A stretch of DNA of 49,911 nucleotides from Alphaproteobacteria bacterium (GCA_016780765.1 JADHLH010000009.1:1-49911); one strand, 5' to 3'. Positions 23,781 through 33,637 are shown, counted from the stretch's first letter. Program-made: numbers and translations. Notes: generated by a model not told the origin, from the letters alone.

Positions 23781-25198
23781 GCGAACTTCCCCTTTCCATC
23801 GGCACCCTGCATTTCACCGGTATCGGCGGCATCGGCATGAGCGGCATCGCCGAGATTCTGTTTGAGCTTGGCTATCAGGTACAGGGCAGCGATGTTGCTG
23901 AAAATGCCAATGTGCGGCGTCTGCGCGACAAGGGTATTCCGGTGACCTGCGGACAGAAGGCCGAAAATATAGATGATGCCTCGATTGTGGTTATTTCGAC
24001 CGCGATCAAGCCGGACAATCCGGAATTGCTGGCCGCGCGCGAACGCTTTCTGCCGATCGTGCACCGCGCCGAAATGCTGGGTGAATTGATGCGGCTGCGC
24101 TGGTCGGTTGCCGTTGCCGGTACACATGGCAAGACAACCACCACATCATTGATTGCAACGCTGCTGGATTCCGCCCGTATCGATCCGACCGTGATCAATG
24201 GCGGCATCATCACCGGCTGGGGCAGCAATGCCCGCCTTGGCAAGGGACAGTGGATGGTTGTCGAGGCAGACGAAAGTGACGGGTCATTTTCCAAGCTGAA
24301 ACCTACTGTTGCCGTCGTTACAAACATTGATCCCGAACATCTCGACCATCACGGCACCTACGAGGCGCTGGAGGCGGCATTCTTCAATTTCGTCGCTGCC
24401 ATCCCGTTTTACGGCTTTGCCACATTGTGTATCGACCATCCCTCGGTGCAGCGCCTGATGGCTGGCATCAAGGACCGGCGGATCATCACCTATGGTCTGT
24501 CGGCGAATGCTGATGTGCGTGCTGTGAATATGCGGCACGAAGGGTCGGCCATGCTGTTCGATGTGATCCTGTCCGAGCGCACCGCCGGCAACACCGGCAT
24601 CATATCTGATCTGCGCTTCCCGATGCTTGGCGAACACAATGTCCAGAACTGCCTGGCGGCCATTGCTGTGGCGATGGAAATGGGCATGACGCCAGACGAA
24701 ATCACCACCGCGCTTGCCGGATTTGGCGGGGTGGGCCGCCGCTTCGAAACCAAAGGTGTCAGCGGCGGCGTGACAGTGATTGATGATTACGGCCACCACC
24801 CTGCCGAAATTCGCGCTGCCTTGCAGGCTGGCCGGATGCTGTGCGGCACCAACAAGCTTGTCGCCGTGGTTCAGCCGCACCGGTACAGCCGCCTTGCCGA
24901 TCTGTTCGATGATTTCTGCGCCTGCTTCAATGATGCGGATGAAGTGCTGGTTGCCGATGTTTATGCCGCTGGTGAGGCCCCGATTGACGGGATCGACAAG
25001 AATGCGCTGGTGACCGGTCTGCGTGACCGCGGGCATCGTGGGCCGGCACCGCTGGAATCGCGTGAAGATCTGGCACGGGAAATTCTGCAGCGCACGGAGA
25101 ATGGCGATCTTGTGATGTGCCTCGGTGCTGGTGATATCACCAGCTGGGCGGCTGCGCTTGCCAACGAAATGGACATATTGCGCGGAGGGGCATCATGA
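23777..25198 (+). CDS. murC: UDP-MurNAc L-alanine ligase
   Basis: 473 residues, four-base overlap with murG. FTGIGGIGMSGIAEILFELG opens the Rossmann domain. The ATP loop is VAGTHGKTTTTSLIA (Lys119). VVEADESDGSFSKLKPTVAV and NIDPEHLDHHGTYEALE lie in the central domain. The last domain has IDDYGHHPAEIRAALQAGRM and VQPHRYSRLADLFDDF. MurC starts the peptide stem by adding L-Ala to UDP-MurNAc; it works between MurB and MurD, both encoded nearby. Length is normal. Confidence 0.97.
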   Translation: MSELPLSIGTLHFTGIGGIGMSGIAEILFELGYQVQGSDVAENANVRRLRDKGIPVTCGQKAENIDDASIVVISTAIKPDNPELLAARERFLPIVHRAEMLGELMRLRWSVAVAGTHGKTTTTSLIATLLDSARIDPTVINGGIITGWGSNARLGKGQWMVVEADESDGSFSKLKPTVAVVTNIDPEHLDHHGTYEALEAAFFNFVAAIPFYGFATLCIDHPSVQRLMAGIKDRRIITYGLSANADVRAVNMRHEGSAMLFDVILSERTAGNTGIISDLRFPMLGEHNVQNCLAAIAVAMEMGMTPDEITTALAGFGGVGRRFETKGVSGGVTVIDDYGHHPAEIRAALQAGRMLCGTNKLVAVVQPHRYSRLADLFDDFCACFNDADEVLVADVYAAGEAPIDGIDKNALVTGLRDRGHRGPAPLESREDLAREILQRTENGDLVMCLGAGDITSWAAALANEMDILRGGAS

Positions 25199-26151
25199 CG
25201 CTGGTAAACCGTCTTCCCGCTGTTCGCGGCACCTATGCCGATGCTGTCGATATGTCGCGCCACACATGGTTTGGTGTTGGCGGGCCAGCTGACGTGGTGT
25301 TCTGCCCACGCGATGCCGATGATCTGGCGCAGTTCCTTGCCGGATGCCCGGCCGACATTCCCCTGCTGCCAGTTGGTGCGGGCTCGAACCTTCTGGTGCG
25401 TGATGGCGGCGTTGCCGGTGTTGTCATCCGGCTGAATGAATTCATGACCTCGGTATCGCATGACGGTACCACCGTGACCGCTGATGCAGGCGCGAGCGAC
25501 GCGGATGTTGCGCGCTATGCCGCGCGGGAAGGTCTTGCCGGCCTTGAATTCCTGATCGGTATTCCGGGCACCATTGGCGGCGGCCTGCGGATGAACGCCG
25601 GTGCTTACGGCAGTGAATTCCGTGACGTCACACTGCGCGCCTACGGTCTCGACCGGCAGGGCAACGCTGTCAGTGCCACACCAGACAAAATGGGCATGGC
25701 CTACCGGCACAGTGATGCGCCGGCAGACTGGATTTTCACCCATGCCACGCTTTCCGCTGTCAGCGGCGCGCCCGATGCTATCAAGGCCAGGATGAAAGAG
25801 ATCATCGCCAGCCGCGGTGATGCGCAGCCGCGCGGTGTGCGCACCGGCGGCAGCACCTTCGCCAATCCGCCCGGTGGCAAAGCATGGCAGGAAATCGATG
25901 CTGCCGGGTGCCGCGGCATGGTCATTGGCGGCGCACAGGTATCCGAAAAACACTGCAATTTCCTGATCAATACCGGTACTGCCATCGCCCATGATCTGGA
26001 AACATTGGGCGAAGCGGTGCGTGGCCGCGTTCAGGAACATGGGGGCCCGTCCCTGCGCTGGGAAATCCGTCGTGTCGGCCGCCTTGCAGATGGCCGCCGC
26101 ATCATCGCCGCGCAACCAGAGACAACTCAACCAGAGGGGAATGGCGCATGA
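25195..26151 (+). CDS. murB: UDP-N-acetylenolpyruvoylglucosamine reductase
   Basis: 318 residues, four-base overlaps at both ends. The FAD domain shows HTWFGVGGPADVVFCPRDAD, LPVGAGSNLLVRDGG and FLIGIPGTIGGGLRMNAGAY. RTGGSTFANPPGGKAWQEID holds the catalytic serine that donates a proton. It is of the type I class common in Gram-negatives. It reduces the enolpyruvyl group of UDP-GlcNAc to UDP-MurNAc with NADPH, supplying MurC. The C terminus ends in a Gln/Thr-rich tail (PETTQPEGNGA). Confidence 0.96.
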   Translation: MTLVNRLPAVRGTYADAVDMSRHTWFGVGGPADVVFCPRDADDLAQFLAGCPADIPLLPVGAGSNLLVRDGGVAGVVIRLNEFMTSVSHDGTTVTADAGASDADVARYAAREGLAGLEFLIGIPGTIGGGLRMNAGAYGSEFRDVTLRAYGLDRQGNAVSATPDKMGMAYRHSDAPADWIFTHATLSAVSGAPDAIKARMKEIIASRGDAQPRGVRTGGSTFANPPGGKAWQEIDAAGCRGMVIGGAQVSEKHCNFLINTGTAIAHDLETLGEAVRGRVQEHGGPSLRWEIRRVGRLADGRRIIAAQPETTQPEGNGA

Positions 26152-27053
26152 CTGGCGAGCGCGTGGCCGTCCTGATGGGGGGCTGGACATCCGAAGCACC
26201 GGTCAGCCGGGTCACCGCCAGCTTTTGTGGACAGGCGGCGCGCAACGCCGGCTGGGATGCTGTCGAGATCGAGGTTGAGCGAAATATTGCCGCCGTGCTG
26301 GCCGACATGAAGCCGGCCCGCGTCTTCAATGCACTGCATGGTCAGGTCGGCGAGGATGGCAACATCCAGGGGCTGCTGAACATCATGAACATCCCCTACA
26401 CGCATAGCGGCGTGCTGGCGTCGGCGATGGCGATGGACAAGCTGCGTGCGAAAAATGCACTGGCAGAGGTCGGCATCAATGTCCCGCCAACGCTGCCTCT
26501 GGTCGAAGACAGCCATGTCTATCCGGCAGATTACAACGGCGCGCATGTGATCAAGCCACGCGCCGACGGGTCCAGCATCGGCGTGGTGATTGTGCAGGAA
26601 GGCAACAATGCGGCCCCGGCGCGCAGCCACTGGAAGCTGGAAACCGAATTGATTGCTGAACCCTATATCCCCGGCCTTGAACTGACCGTGGCGGTTCTTG
26701 ATGGCACAGCCCTGTGCGTGACCGAAATCCGCCCAAAGATCGATTTCTATGATTTTGATGCAAAATATGCGGCTGGCGGGTCTGAGCATATTCTGCCGGC
26801 CGACATCCCGCAGGACGTCACCCTGACCGCCTGCGACTGGGCCGAGCGCGCCTACCGCCATCTTGGCTGCCGCGGTGTGATTCGCGCCGATTATCGTTGG
26901 GACAAGAACAAAAACGCGCTGTTCATGCTGGAAATCAACACCCAGCCCGGCATGACCGCCACCTCGCTCGTGCCTGAACAGGCCCGCTATGTCGGCCTGT
27001 CCGGCGAAGAGCTGGTGAACCACCTTCTGGAGACTGCGCAATGCGACGACTGA
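26148..27053 (+). CDS. ddl: D-alanine--D-alanine ligase
   Basis: 301 residues, a complete ATP-grasp enzyme of the short DdlB kind usual in dcw clusters. VLMGGWTSEAPVS stands in place of the more common GGxSxEr loop. Then HGQVGEDGNIQGLLNIMNIP, the ATP-binding VIKPRADGSSIGVVIV, and the Mg ligands in FMLEINTQPGMTATS, where most relatives have EVNTLPGMT. It makes the dipeptide used by MurF. It overlaps murB by four bases and ftsQ by 13, so the junction is tight. The two loop variants look conservative, and I expect full activity. Confidence 0.95.
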   Translation: MTGERVAVLMGGWTSEAPVSRVTASFCGQAARNAGWDAVEIEVERNIAAVLADMKPARVFNALHGQVGEDGNIQGLLNIMNIPYTHSGVLASAMAMDKLRAKNALAEVGINVPPTLPLVEDSHVYPADYNGAHVIKPRADGSSIGVVIVQEGNNAAPARSHWKLETELIAEPYIPGLELTVAVLDGTALCVTEIRPKIDFYDFDAKYAAGGSEHILPADIPQDVTLTACDWAERAYRHLGCRGVIRADYRWDKNKNALFMLEINTQPGMTATSLVPEQARYVGLSGEELVNHLLETAQCDD

Positions 27054-27865
27054 TGCGATTCATCCGCGCACGCAGCGACAACGCATCGGCAGCTGATAGC
27101 AGCCAGACGCAGCGCCACCTTCCTGGCTGGCGGACAATTGCCGCCACGGTGATGGTGGTCCTTCTGGCCGGCGGCGGTATCGGCGTTTATCTCGAACGCG
27201 GCCACCTCGCCGACATTCTTGTCGCCACCTCGGCAGATGCCGGCCTGAAGCTGGAACATATCGAGGTCTATGGCCGCACACACACGCCGAAAGATGTATT
27301 GCTTGCCGCCAGCGAACTGACCCTTGGCGAACCGATGCTGAGCATCTCGCTTCCTGACCTGCATGCCCGTCTGTCCACCATCGGCTGGATTGAGGATATC
27401 GCTATCGAGCGCGAGATGCCGTCAACCATCCGCCTGTTGCTGACCGAACGCCTTCCGATGGCGTTGCTGCAGACTGTCGATGGCCACCGGGTCATCGATG
27501 CCAGCGGCACCATCATCACCGGCGCTGACCCGTCGGCCTTCAGCCATCTGACCGTGGTGGCTGGCAAACAGGCTGCCGGCAAGGTGGCCCCAATCCTGAA
27601 TATCTTGCGCACCGAGCCTGAGCTTTATGCCGAGGTCTGGGCCGTCACCTTCCAGTCAGAACGGCGGTGGGATGTGCATCTGCGCAGCGGCATTCGTGTG
27701 CGCCTGCCGGAAGGCGATCCGCGCACCGCCTGGTCACGGCTTGCCATGATCGACCATTCCAAGCGCATTACCGATCGTGATCTTGCTGTGATCGACATGC
27801 GCGTGCCCGACCAGATGATCGTCGAACCGAACATTCCGGTTCGCGGAAAGGGGAGCAAGACATGA
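27041..27865 (+). CDS. ftsQ: Cell division protein FtsQ
   Basis: 274 residues. A basic cytoplasmic N terminus of about 29 residues (including TQRHLPGWR) leads to one membrane segment (about 28-46, TIAATVMVVLLAGGGIGVY). A POTRA domain (about 67-137, LKLEHIEVYGRTHTPKDVLL) follows, then the FtsQ beta domain with GWIEDIAIEREMPSTIRLLL and DVHLRSGIRVRLPEG. FtsQ bridges cytoplasmic and periplasmic divisome parts and holds FtsL/FtsB. The C terminus is short and basic (VRGKGSKT). Its stop overlaps the ftsA start by four bases. Confidence 0.93.
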   Translation: MRRLMRFIRARSDNASAADSSQTQRHLPGWRTIAATVMVVLLAGGGIGVYLERGHLADILVATSADAGLKLEHIEVYGRTHTPKDVLLAASELTLGEPMLSISLPDLHARLSTIGWIEDIAIEREMPSTIRLLLTERLPMALLQTVDGHRVIDASGTIITGADPSAFSHLTVVAGKQAAGKVAPILNILRTEPELYAEVWAVTFQSERRWDVHLRSGIRVRLPEGDPRTAWSRLAMIDHSKRITDRDLAVIDMRVPDQMIVEPNIPVRGKGSKT

Positions 27866-29157
27866 AGTTGCGCCGCGCCCGTCACAGCCGTCGGCCATTC
27901 GGCATTCTCGATATCGGCAGTTCAAAAATTTGCTGCATGATCGGCGAGCATGACAAGAATGGCGGGGTTCGCCTTCTCGGACAGGGAACGCATGCCTCGG
28001 GCGGCATTCGTGCCGGAGAGGTCACGGCACTTGCCGCTCTCAGCGATGCTATCGGCAATGCTGTGCAGACGGCCGAGCGCGCCGCCGGCGTTTCGATGAA
28101 TGCCGTCAGTGTAGTGCTGGCTGGTGGCAGCCCGCGCTCCAGCTTCCGCACGCAGGCCATCACCATGTCTGACAGCACTGTCAGCCGACGCGATGTGCGC
28201 CGCCTTCTCGACCGGTCCGGTGCGCAGGAAATTGATAGCGCGCTACAGCTCATGCAGCTTCATCCGCTGCATTACAGCCTTGATGACATCCGCGGCATTT
28301 CCGATCCGGTTGGCATGCGCGGACGTGAACTGACCGTTGATTTCCTGACTGTCGTGGCAAACCGTACCCATCTGGCCAACATCATCGAGGCACTGGCCCA
28401 GAACCATCTTGGTGTGGAACGGTTTATCCATGCCGGGTACGCAGCAGGGCTGGCCTGTCTTGGCAATGAAGAACGCGAAGTTGGCAGCACCGTCATCGAC
28501 CTGGGCGGCGGCACCTCTTCAGCAGCGATCTTCATGGATGGCAAGCTGATCTATATCGACACTGTGCCGGTTGGCGGCCAGCATGTATCGACCGATATCG
28601 CCCGTATTCTGTCAACACCGCTGGCCACAGCCGAACGGTTGAAGGCAGTTCATGGTGCCATCACCCCGATCGATACCATGGCGCCAGCCCCCTCGCCGGT
28701 GCGCGAAGCCCTGAAAATGGGTCATTCGGACAATATCATGCTGCCCGGCGTCGGCGATCACATCGAGGTCGATGGCAAGATGATCGACCGCAGCCTGCTC
28801 AGCGCCGTCATCCGCCCACGCGTTGAGGAAATCATCGAACTTCTGACAGACAGGATGCGGGCCGTGCGCATGGATTACGCCGCCGGCAACCGCTTTGTTT
28901 TGACCGGCGGTGGCAGCCAGATGACCGGCATTGCCGATTTTTGCGCCCAGGTCGCAGGCAAGAGCGTCGGTATCGGCGAGCCAGCCAGTATCGGCAATTT
29001 GCCAACCGAAGAGACCAGCCGGTCCAGCGCTGCTGCTATCGGCGCCCTTATTCACGTTAGCCGTCTGACCGAGGACGACCCGGCCGAACGTCAGACAAGG
29101 ACCCTGCCCCATGGCCCGATCGAACGATTGGGCGCGTGGTTCCGGGACAATATCTGA
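27862..29157 (+). CDS. ftsA: Cell division protein FtsA
   Basis: 431 residues, actin-like. The first phosphate loop is FGILDIGSSKICCMIGE. The 1C insertion follows near residue 90-180. STVIDLGGGTSSAAIFMDGK is the second phosphate loop, and FVLTGGGSQMTGIADF the adenosine motif. The end, PIERLGAWFRDNI, is the amphipathic helix that anchors FtsA in the membrane. FtsA tethers FtsZ filaments and recruits the later divisome. The stop is followed by a possible 61-codon ORF and then ftsZ. Confidence 0.97.
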   Translation: MKLRRARHSRRPFGILDIGSSKICCMIGEHDKNGGVRLLGQGTHASGGIRAGEVTALAALSDAIGNAVQTAERAAGVSMNAVSVVLAGGSPRSSFRTQAITMSDSTVSRRDVRRLLDRSGAQEIDSALQLMQLHPLHYSLDDIRGISDPVGMRGRELTVDFLTVVANRTHLANIIEALAQNHLGVERFIHAGYAAGLACLGNEEREVGSTVIDLGGGTSSAAIFMDGKLIYIDTVPVGGQHVSTDIARILSTPLATAERLKAVHGAITPIDTMAPAPSPVREALKMGHSDNIMLPGVGDHIEVDGKMIDRSLLSAVIRPRVEEIIELLTDRMRAVRMDYAAGNRFVLTGGGSQMTGIADFCAQVAGKSVGIGEPASIGNLPTEETSRSSAAAIGALIHVSRLTEDDPAERQTRTLPHGPIERLGAWFRDNI

Positions 29158-29173
29158 GAAAGGAGCATCCACC

Positions 29174-29359
29174 ATGCAGCCTTGTACATTGACGCATCCG
29201 CTTGCCGCTCCATCGGCCGGCCTTGACGTCAGACACATCAATTTCGCTCGCGGGGCCGTCGGGCCATTCCAGCGCCCGCACCCAACTGCTGCCGCGCCCT
29301 TGAGCGTTTCGGTACCGGCAGCCCCATGGTCAACCATCACAAAAGGGAGACTCGCATGA
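29174..29359 (+). CDS. Possible 61-aa ORF between ftsA and ftsZ
   Basis: ATG at 29174 has AGAAAGGAG upstream (eight bases from GGAG to the start), and the stop overlaps the ftsZ ATG as ATGA. Both are marks of a translated, coupled gene. The product ([20 protein letters not shown], then [20 protein letters not shown]) is Pro/Ala-rich with no predicted membrane segment and is not recognised. Third-position G+C, about 60 percent by eye, is lower than in the neighbouring genes. It may be a true small protein, a leader ORF that tunes ftsZ translation, or chance. Confidence 0.35.
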   Translation: MQPCTLTHPLAAPSAGLDVRHINFARGAVGPFQRPHPTAAAPLSVSVPAAPWSTITKGRLA

Positions 29360-31416
29360 CCATCAACCTCTCTGTTCCGCAAACCATGCAGGAACTGCGC
29401 CCACGTATCACCGTAGTCGGTGTTGGCGGGGCTGGCGGCAATGCCGTCAACAACATGATCAATGCTGATCTGGATGGCGTCGACTTTCTGGTCGCCAACA
29501 CAGACGGTCAGGCACTGGCGCATTCACTCGCCGGTCGCAAGATTCAGCTTGGTACAGCCATAACCCAGGGTCTTGGTGCCGGATCGCAACCGGATGTCGG
29601 ACGCGCCGCTGCCGAGGAAAGCATGGAAGCCGTGATGGGCGAACTTGCTGATTGCAACATGGTGTTCATTACCGCCGGTATGGGTGGCGGCACTGGCACC
29701 GGGGCTGCCCCGGTTATTGCCCGTGCAGCCCGCGAACGCGGCATCCTGACCGTCGGTGTGGTCACCAAGCCCTTTGACTTTGAGGGGCAGCGCCGGATGG
29801 CGCAGGCCGAAGCCGGTATCGAAGAGATGCAGGCCTATGTTGACACGCTGATCGTCATTCCGAACCAGAACCTGTTCCGGCTGGCGAATGAGCGGACCAC
29901 CTTTGCTGATGCGTTCCACATCGCCGATACCGTGTTGCACCAGGGTGTTGCCGGTGTCACCGATCTGATGATCAAGCCCGGCCAGATCAATCTCGACTTC
30001 GCCGACATTCGTGCGGTAATGAGCGAGATGGGCAAGGCCATGATGGGCACTGGCGAGGCATCGGGCGAAAGCCGGGCCACGCAGGCTGCTGAAGCAGCGA
30101 TCAATAACCCGCTGCTGGACGACATCACCATGCAGGGTGCGCGCGCCGTATTGATCAACGTCACCGGCGGTCTTGATATGACCCTGTTCGAGGTTGATGA
30201 AGCCGCCAACCGGGTCCGCCGCGAGGTTGACAGCGAGGCCGTGATCATCTTCGGGTCCACCTTTGATGAAAAGCTGGAAGGTGTGATGCGGGTGTCCATT
30301 GTTGCCACCGGCATTGAAGCCGTTGCAGGCGCGGGTGCACGCCCGATGCCGTCACCGGCAACCTTGTCATCATCCGGCAACGTGTCGCGTACATCGACCA
30401 TCATCTCGCCTGCCGCTGCTTCACCCGTTGACACATCAGCTACAGATGCTGCCAAGCCATCGGTTCTTACTGCCGACACAAACGTGACTGCAAAGTCGAC
30501 AGAAAGCGCCAGTGATAATGGTGCGGATAATAATGCTGATGGGGACAGCGACAGCGATGATATTGCATCGAGTGCATCCAGAACGCTGCCAACAATGCCG
30601 GCCATGCCGTCTGCTCCTACTGCGTCAGCTGATGACAGGGTCGAGACAAAAGCAGATGCCGACATGACGACTGCATCAGCGCCCGAGCCGATCCGCAGTG
30701 CTGGCAGCATCGATGGCAATGCGCCCTACGAGCCGGGGTTTGTTGCCACGAAGAAGACCTCGCGTCTGGCCTTCCTGTCGACCGGCAAGCCGGCACCACG
30801 TACACCTGCTCCGGCAGACGCGGCTATGCCGATATTCTCGGACAAGCCGACAGCTGCACCTGACGGGTCTGCAAACAGTAGTGATGCCACTACAGATGCA
30901 ACTACAGATGACAGGCAGATGTCGCTGGATGAAGCCATCACGCGCGAACGTGCGGCAGCAAGCCTTGCCACCAACCTTGGTGCATCAGCCAGCACGTCGG
31001 AGGCTGCGCCCGCAGCAATCAGCGCGCCGGAAGCACCTGTCAGCAAACCCGCAACAGCATCGATGGTCGGTGACAGCCCTGCAGATGTCGCTACGGCGCG
31101 TCGTGAGGCCTTTGTACCGCCAGCACCAGCCCCGCTTCCCGAAGCTGAGTCTGTGCCGGCAACAAATGTCGGTCGCACAAGCCTGATCAACAAGATTTCG
31201 GGCCTGTGGACCAGCAAGTCGCAGGATGAGGCTGATACAGATCGGCGCGAGCCGGCAGTGGAGACATCCGCTCCGGTCGACAATACTCCGTCGATCCTTG
31301 ACCTGCCGCGGGCTGATGCCATTACGCATCTGGCCGAACCAAAGCCGAAGCCGTCGCTTGAAACCGCAGGGGATGATCTGGAGATTCCGGCATTCCTGCG
31401 TCGCCAGGCCAACTGA
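29356..31416 (+). CDS. ftsZ: Cell division GTPase FtsZ with very long C-terminal linker
   Basis: 686 residues from ATG 29356, with AAGGGAG seven bases upstream; the frame start at 29326 is not needed. Residues 1-320 are the tubulin-like domain: [18 protein letters not shown], the GTP signature GGGTGTG at 110-116, [17 protein letters not shown], and the T7 loop region [19 protein letters not shown]. About 350 residues rich in Ser, Thr, Ala, Asp and Pro follow. The tail ends in [14 protein letters not shown], the conserved peptide that binds FtsA. FtsZ polymerises into the division ring. The linker is longer than in most family members, and a terminator follows. Confidence 0.97.
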   Translation: MTINLSVPQTMQELRPRITVVGVGGAGGNAVNNMINADLDGVDFLVANTDGQALAHSLAGRKIQLGTAITQGLGAGSQPDVGRAAAEESMEAVMGELADCNMVFITAGMGGGTGTGAAPVIARAARERGILTVGVVTKPFDFEGQRRMAQAEAGIEEMQAYVDTLIVIPNQNLFRLANERTTFADAFHIADTVLHQGVAGVTDLMIKPGQINLDFADIRAVMSEMGKAMMGTGEASGESRATQAAEAAINNPLLDDITMQGARAVLINVTGGLDMTLFEVDEAANRVRREVDSEAVIIFGSTFDEKLEGVMRVSIVATGIEAVAGAGARPMPSPATLSSSGNVSRTSTIISPAAASPVDTSATDAAKPSVLTADTNVTAKSTESASDNGADNNADGDSDSDDIASSASRTLPTMPAMPSAPTASADDRVETKADADMTTASAPEPIRSAGSIDGNAPYEPGFVATKKTSRLAFLSTGKPAPRTPAPADAAMPIFSDKPTAAPDGSANSSDATTDATTDDRQMSLDEAITRERAAASLATNLGASASTSEAAPAAISAPEAPVSKPATASMVGDSPADVATARREAFVPPAPAPLPEAESVPATNVGRTSLINKISGLWTSKSQDEADTDRREPAVETSAPVDNTPSILDLPRADAITHLAEPKPKPSLETAGDDLEIPAFLRRQAN

Positions 31417-31448
31417 CGAACCCCGTCATAGCGACAAAACAACAAAAA

Positions 31449-31487
31449 CAGGACCTCGCACCAGGATGCGGGGTCCTTCTTTTTTTG
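31449..31487 (+). terminator. Rho-independent terminator after ftsZ
   Basis: GGACCTCGCA (31451-31460) pairs with TGCGGGGTCC (31467-31476) around a CCAGGA loop, with one central mismatch. TTCTTTTTTT follows. It closes the dcw transcript and separates it from lpxC. Confidence 0.9.
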
Positions 31488-31749
31488 CCCCTTTATGAAA
31501 GGTTTTGACCATGCGGCATGTCGCTGAAAAATGTGCCATATAACAGCGCTGATCATTGTAACAAGCGGTAACTAAACGTGATTTGTGGCTGGTGTCGTAT
31601 GTGTCTAGTGTGCAACTCGCAATAAACGGGGTCGTTCAGCACAATTCCGGGATTGACTAACTCGAATTCGACCAACCCCAAGATGGCTAACCCGAATTCG
31701 ATTAAATGGCATAGCAGACTTCGCAGGCACTAAACTTTCAGGCGGGAAC
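31488..31749. other. Intergenic region before lpxC
   Basis: About 260 bases between the ftsZ terminator and lpxC with no gene. It should carry the lpxC promoter, but I see no clear -35/-10 pair. The visible feature is a direct repeat described separately (31657-31701). Confidence 0.6.
31657..31701 (+). repeat. 15-bp direct repeat 30 bp apart before lpxC
   Basis: CTAACTCGAATTCGA at 31657 and CTAACCCGAATTCGA at 31687 differ by one base and are spaced exactly 30 bases, about three helical turns. Each includes the palindrome-like CGAATTCG. The layout fits a pair of sites for a dimeric regulator on one face of the DNA, 50-90 bases before the lpxC start. Confidence 0.6.
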
Positions 31750-32685
31750 ATGTTCAGCGATCAACCGATGCAGACTACGGTCCGTGATGTCGTCACCTTT
31801 GACGGTATCGGACTACATTCAGGACGCTTTGTCCATCTCGCAGTATACCCGGCGCCAGCCAATACCGGCATCCAGTTCAAGCGTATTGATGTCACTGAAA
31901 ACCGCCAGACGATTGTCGCCCATCCCGACAATGTCAGAAAAGCCCGCCTCTGCACGCGCATCGAAAATGCCGACGGTGTCAGGCTGGAGACAGTTGAACA
32001 TCTGATGGCTGCCTTTGCGGGCCTTGGTGTTGACAACGCTCTTGTCACGATCGACAGCGGTGAGGCACCGATCCTTGATGGCAGCAGCCTGCCATTCGTA
32101 AGCGCATTGATGCAAGCTGGCCTGGCCACGCTGCCAGTGCGCCGCCGTACAATGGTGATCACGGATACGGTGCGCGTTGAGCATGCTGGCGGCTGGGCGA
32201 TGATTGAGCCGTGTGACCGGCTGGAAATTGATGCCGAGATTGATTTTGAAGATCCGGCAATCGGTCGTCAGCGCTTTCACTATATTCATGGCGATGGCCA
32301 GTTCGAAACACAGCTTGCAGCCGCACGCACCTTCTGCCAGATGCGTGACGTGGCCGCGATGCAGAATGCCGGGCTTGCGCTTGGCGGATCGCTCGACAAC
32401 GCCGTTGTCGTTGAAAACGGGCGCATCCTGAATGATACCGGTCTGCGGATGAAGCATGAATTTGTCCGCCACAAGATTCTTGATTGCCTTGGCGATCTGT
32501 ATCTTCTGGGCATGATGCTGCGCGGCAAGGTTACGGCCTCACGCCCTGGCCATGCTATCTGCGCTGATCTGATCACCACCTTGTGGGATGCCACTGAATC
32601 CTACCGGATCGTCGAAGAAGGCGCTCTTGTCGGACATTCAGACGGGTACGCCCTTCCCGAGGTTGCAGCAGCAGCAGCTGTCTGA
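31750..32685 (+). CDS. lpxC: UDP-3-O-acyl-GlcNAc deacetylase
   Basis: 311 residues, a complete LpxC. VTFDGIGLHSGRFVHLAVYP opens the first domain. The zinc site is VEHLMAAFAGLGVDNAL plus KHEFVRHKILDCLGDLYLLG, and the catalytic His lies in VGHSDGYALPE. It is the committed step of lipid A synthesis, so this cell makes lipopolysaccharide. lpxC follows ftsZ in many proteobacterial dcw clusters, but here a terminator stands between them. A second ATG (MQTTVRDVV) lies six codons in. Confidence 0.96.
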   Translation: MFSDQPMQTTVRDVVTFDGIGLHSGRFVHLAVYPAPANTGIQFKRIDVTENRQTIVAHPDNVRKARLCTRIENADGVRLETVEHLMAAFAGLGVDNALVTIDSGEAPILDGSSLPFVSALMQAGLATLPVRRRTMVITDTVRVEHAGGWAMIEPCDRLEIDAEIDFEDPAIGRQRFHYIHGDGQFETQLAAARTFCQMRDVAAMQNAGLALGGSLDNAVVVENGRILNDTGLRMKHEFVRHKILDCLGDLYLLGMMLRGKVTASRPGHAICADLITTLWDATESYRIVEEGALVGHSDGYALPEVAAAAAV

Positions 32686-32819
32686 CTGGTCAGCCCTCCT
32701 CCGCCCTCGAGGATCGAACCTGATTTCGGCGCAGATTTCAGTCAACGCAACTCGGCCTTTTCAGGTGGCCCCCGAGTGGTTATTGTGGGCTCTCGCTGAA
32801 CGCCTTCCGGAGATGCCCC

Positions 32820-33637
32820 GTGGCCAACCCTTTGATCCCAGTGATTGCCTCTGCCGCGTTGATCGGGCTTGCTGCCTGTTCAACGCCGGACATACCGGAA
32901 CAGGTCGAACGCCCGGCCAATGAGTTGTATGACGAGGCGCTGCAGCTGGCAAAATCGGGTGAGCCTGACAAGGCAGCACCAAAATTCGAGGAAGTTGAAC
33001 GCCAGCATCCCTATTCCGATCTCGCCGTACGCGCGCAGATCATGGCGGCCTGGTCCTTCTATCAGAGCAATGATTATCCGCGCGCTGTCGCCTCGCTGGA
33101 GCGCTTCATCGAACTGAACCCGGCCGACCCGATGGTTGAATATGCGCATTATCTGCGCGCGGTCAGCTATTACGAGCAGATCGTGAATGTTGAACGTGAT
33201 GCCAAAATGACGATTCTGGCGCTGAATGCCTTTGAAGACCTGCTGCGTCGCTTTCCTGATGGCGAATATGGCCGTGATGCACAGCTGAAGGCCGATCTTG
33301 CGCGGTCACATCTTGCTGGCAAGGAAATGGCCGTTGGCAGGTTTTATGCTGAACGCGGTTATCACGCCGCTGCCCTGCGCCGCTTTGAAAAAGTTGTCGC
33401 CAGCTATCAGACGACAAATCAGGTGCCCGAGGCACTATACCGCATGGTTGAGGTTTATCTTGCCCTCGGACTTGTTGACGAGGCTGACCGCGTCGGATCT
33501 GTGGCGGTCTACAACTATCCTGATTCCTTCTGGACGAAAGAGCTGCTTGCCCTGGCCCAAGACCCGTCACGCAAGCTGCCGAAAGGCATGTTCGAACGGG
33601 CCATTGATTCCGTTGCCGGACTGTTCGACCGAGAGTG

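Noticed and set aside
24961-26199. Long - strand frame of 412 codons
   Set aside because: It runs antisense across murC and murB, is rich in unusual residues and shows no family motif.
29326-29355. Ten-residue N-terminal extension of FtsZ
   Set aside because: ATG 29356 has a better ribosome binding site and gives the usual FtsZ start.
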